Source of the DNA: Gammaproteobacteria bacterium
GTDB lineage: Bacteria > Pseudomonadota > Gammaproteobacteria > GCA-001735895
DNA length: 6,620 nt
Assembly: GCA_029288195.1 (NCBI GenBank)
Contig: JARFPR010000497.1
Location: 1-6,620, forward strand
Reading direction: 5' to 3'
Shown here: positions 5,365-6,620 of the stretch, piece by piece
How the letters are laid out: every line of letters begins with the position of its first letter
Position numbering within the stretch: position 1 is the stretch's first letter
Position numbers and translations under genes: made by a program
The notes under the pieces: model-generated
Databases searched by the model: none
What the model was told of the DNA's origin: nothing
What the model saw: the letters and a program-made list of their open reading frames with translations, nothing else

Positions 5365-6620
5365 ATGATGATCGCAATACCTGCAGAAATTCATCGCGGT
5401 GAAAAGCGTGTTGCCACGTCACCCGAGGTCGTACGCAAGCTGATCGCAGCCGGATTCGAGGTCACGCTCGAATCGGGTGCGGGCGCGGGCGCCAACTTCA
5501 GCGACGATTTATTCCGCGGAATGGGTGCTGCCATCGCAACTGATGCCGAGGCCACCTGGACTGCCGGTGATTTGATCCTTAAAGTACGTCCACCCGAATA
5601 TAATGACGAGCTCGGTCGACACGAAATCGATTTGATGCCCAAGGGTGCGCACCTGATCAGCTTTATCTGGCCCGCGCAACACGAAGACTTGTTGTCACAA
5701 CTTGCCGCAAAACAGGCGACTGCCCTGGCAATGGACAGCATTCCGCGCCTCTCGCGCGCACAAAAACTTGATGCCTTGAGTTCGATGGCGAATATTGCAG
5801 GATATCGAGCCGTGATCGAGGCAGCGCATCACTTCGGTCGTTTCTTTTCCGGTCAGATCACCGCTGCCGGTAAAGTGGATCCGGCCAAGGTTATGGTAAT
5901 CGGTGCAGGTGTTGCGGGCCTTGCCGCCATCGGTGCGGCCAAATCGCTGGGTGCGATCGTGCGCGCCTTCGATACCCGCCCCGAAGTCAAGGATCAAATC
6001 GAGAGTATGGATGCCGAGTTTCTCGAACTCGAATTTGAAGAAGAAGGCTCGGGCGAGGGTGGCTATGCCAAGGTAATGAGCAAGGAGTTCATCGAGGCCG
6101 AGATGGCGCTGTTTGCCGAGCAGGCACGCGAAGTCGATGTCATCATCACCACCGCGTTGATTCCGGGCAAACCGGCGCCCAAGCTGATCACCAATGCGAT
6201 GGTGTTGAGCATGAGGGATGGCAGCGTTATCGTCGACCTTGCCGCCGAGCAGGGCGGTAACTGTGAGGAAACCGTGGCCGGCAAGGTAGTAACCAGGTAC
6301 GGCGTACATATCGTCGGTTATACCGATCTGCCGAGCCGGCTGGCCAGTCAGTCCAGTCAGCTCTACGCGACCAATATCTACAACCTGATCATGGACATGT
6401 GCCCCGAGAAGGACGGCAATATCATGGTCGATATGGATGACGACGTTATCCGTGGCGCTACCGTGGTGAACCAGGGCGAAAGCACCTGGCCGCCGCCAGC
6501 ACTCGAGGTTAGTGCGGAACGCAAGCCCAGCTTTGGTGGCCAGGCACTCAAACAAGAAGGCAAGGATAGCAGTGACAAGACGCACGATGCAGCCCGCGGA
6601 GCATCCGGTATGTCCCGGTT
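5365..6620 (+). CDS. pntA: NAD(P) transhydrogenase subunit alpha (3' end outside window)
   Basis: The frame is open from ATG at 5365 to the right edge, 418 full codons. PntA carries the NAD(H)-binding domain I of the membrane transhydrogenase, which with PntB uses the proton gradient to make NADPH from NADH. Almost the whole domain lines up with E. coli PntA as I recall it: IPAEIHRGEKRVA near the start, SFIWPAQ, then the RQD-loop segment PRLSRAQKLDALSS (127-140, with R128, Q133, D136) followed by MANIAGYRA. Next come the Rossmann glycine motif GAGVAG (180-185), FDTRPEVK, the mobile-loop region around EEEGSGEGGYAK, ALIPGKPAPKLIT and GYTDLPSRL. After about residue 385 comes a hydrophilic linker rich in K, S, D and G that in the E. 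coli type precedes the membrane helices, which lie beyond the edge. A split PntAA subunit is possible but would usually have ended by now. The second ATG, at 5368, aligns with the E. coli initiator and may be the true start. It is divergent from pta. Confidence 0.96.
   Translation, partial: MMIAIPAEIHRGEKRVATSPEVVRKLIAAGFEVTLESGAGAGANFSDDLFRGMGAAIATDAEATWTAGDLILKVRPPEYNDELGRHEIDLMPKGAHLISFIWPAQHEDLLSQLAAKQATALAMDSIPRLSRAQKLDALSSMANIAGYRAVIEAAHHFGRFFSGQITAAGKVDPAKVMVIGAGVAGLAAIGAAKSLGAIVRAFDTRPEVKDQIESMDAEFLELEFEEEGSGEGGYAKVMSKEFIEAEMALFAEQAREVDVIITTALIPGKPAPKLITNAMVLSMRDGSVIVDLAAEQGGNCEETVAGKVVTRYGVHIVGYTDLPSRLASQSSQLYATNIYNLIMDMCPEKDGNIMVDMDDDVIRGATVVNQGESTWPPPALEVSAERKPSFGGQALKQEGKDSSDKTHDAARGASGMSR

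Noticed and set aside
5211..5402. Small plus-strand gene of 63 codons in the pta-pntA spacer
   Set aside because: It runs through the candidate promoters and out of frame into pntA, has no ribosome binding site and no recognisable protein features.
5695..6585. Long open frame of 296 codons on the minus strand opposite pntA
   Set aside because: It lies fully inside the strongly conserved pntA reading frame, its protein is rich in His and Gly with no recognisable family, and codon-third-position bias in GC-rich pntA explains the lack of stops.

Overview
The window looks like a chromosomal segment from a Gram-negative proteobacterium. A gammaproteobacterium is my best guess, because the PntA part is very close to the Escherichia coli protein as I remember it and because the spacer repeats are of the GTCATYCC...GGAATGAC type common in that group. 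Base composition is moderate, a little above 50% GC by eye. I see no mobile-element genes, tRNA, rRNA or CRISPR array. The assignment is an inference from family resemblance; no search could be run.

Layout: (1) bases 1-770 (+) hold the C-terminal part of a hydantoinase/oxoprolinase (HyuA) family protein, cut by the left edge. (2) Bases 767-1435 (+) overlap it by 4 bases (GTGA) and encode a 222-residue protein with a QueG/CblC-like N-terminal region and eight cysteines arranged for two [4Fe-4S] clusters. (3) A 127-base AT-rich spacer with a 15-base palindrome leads to (4) a large 800-residue cytosolic protein (1563-3965, +) with HEAT-like helical repeats fused to a complete Hanks-type Ser/Thr kinase domain. 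(5) A 211-base convergent spacer (3966-4176) holds a 23-base-period tandem repeat, a REP-like hairpin and a perfect 9-base inverted repeat. (6) A short-form phosphate acetyltransferase, pta, lies on the minus strand (4177-5172). (7) A 192-base divergent regulatory spacer with several palindromes separates it from (8) pntA (5365 to the right edge, +), the alpha subunit of the proton-translocating NAD(P) transhydrogenase, cut before its membrane helices.

The genes form at least three transcription units: the hyuA-like/Fe-S pair, the kinase alone, and the divergent pta and pntA. Pta (acetyl-CoA/acetyl-phosphate) and PntAB (NADH/NADPH balance) are both central-metabolism functions and may share regulation across their common spacer. 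The kinase has no partner in the window. The most unusual items are the HyuA-like/Fe-S overlap pair, which may form an ATP- and Fe-S-dependent, possibly corrinoid-related system, the HEAT-kinase fusion, and the structured spacer repeats.
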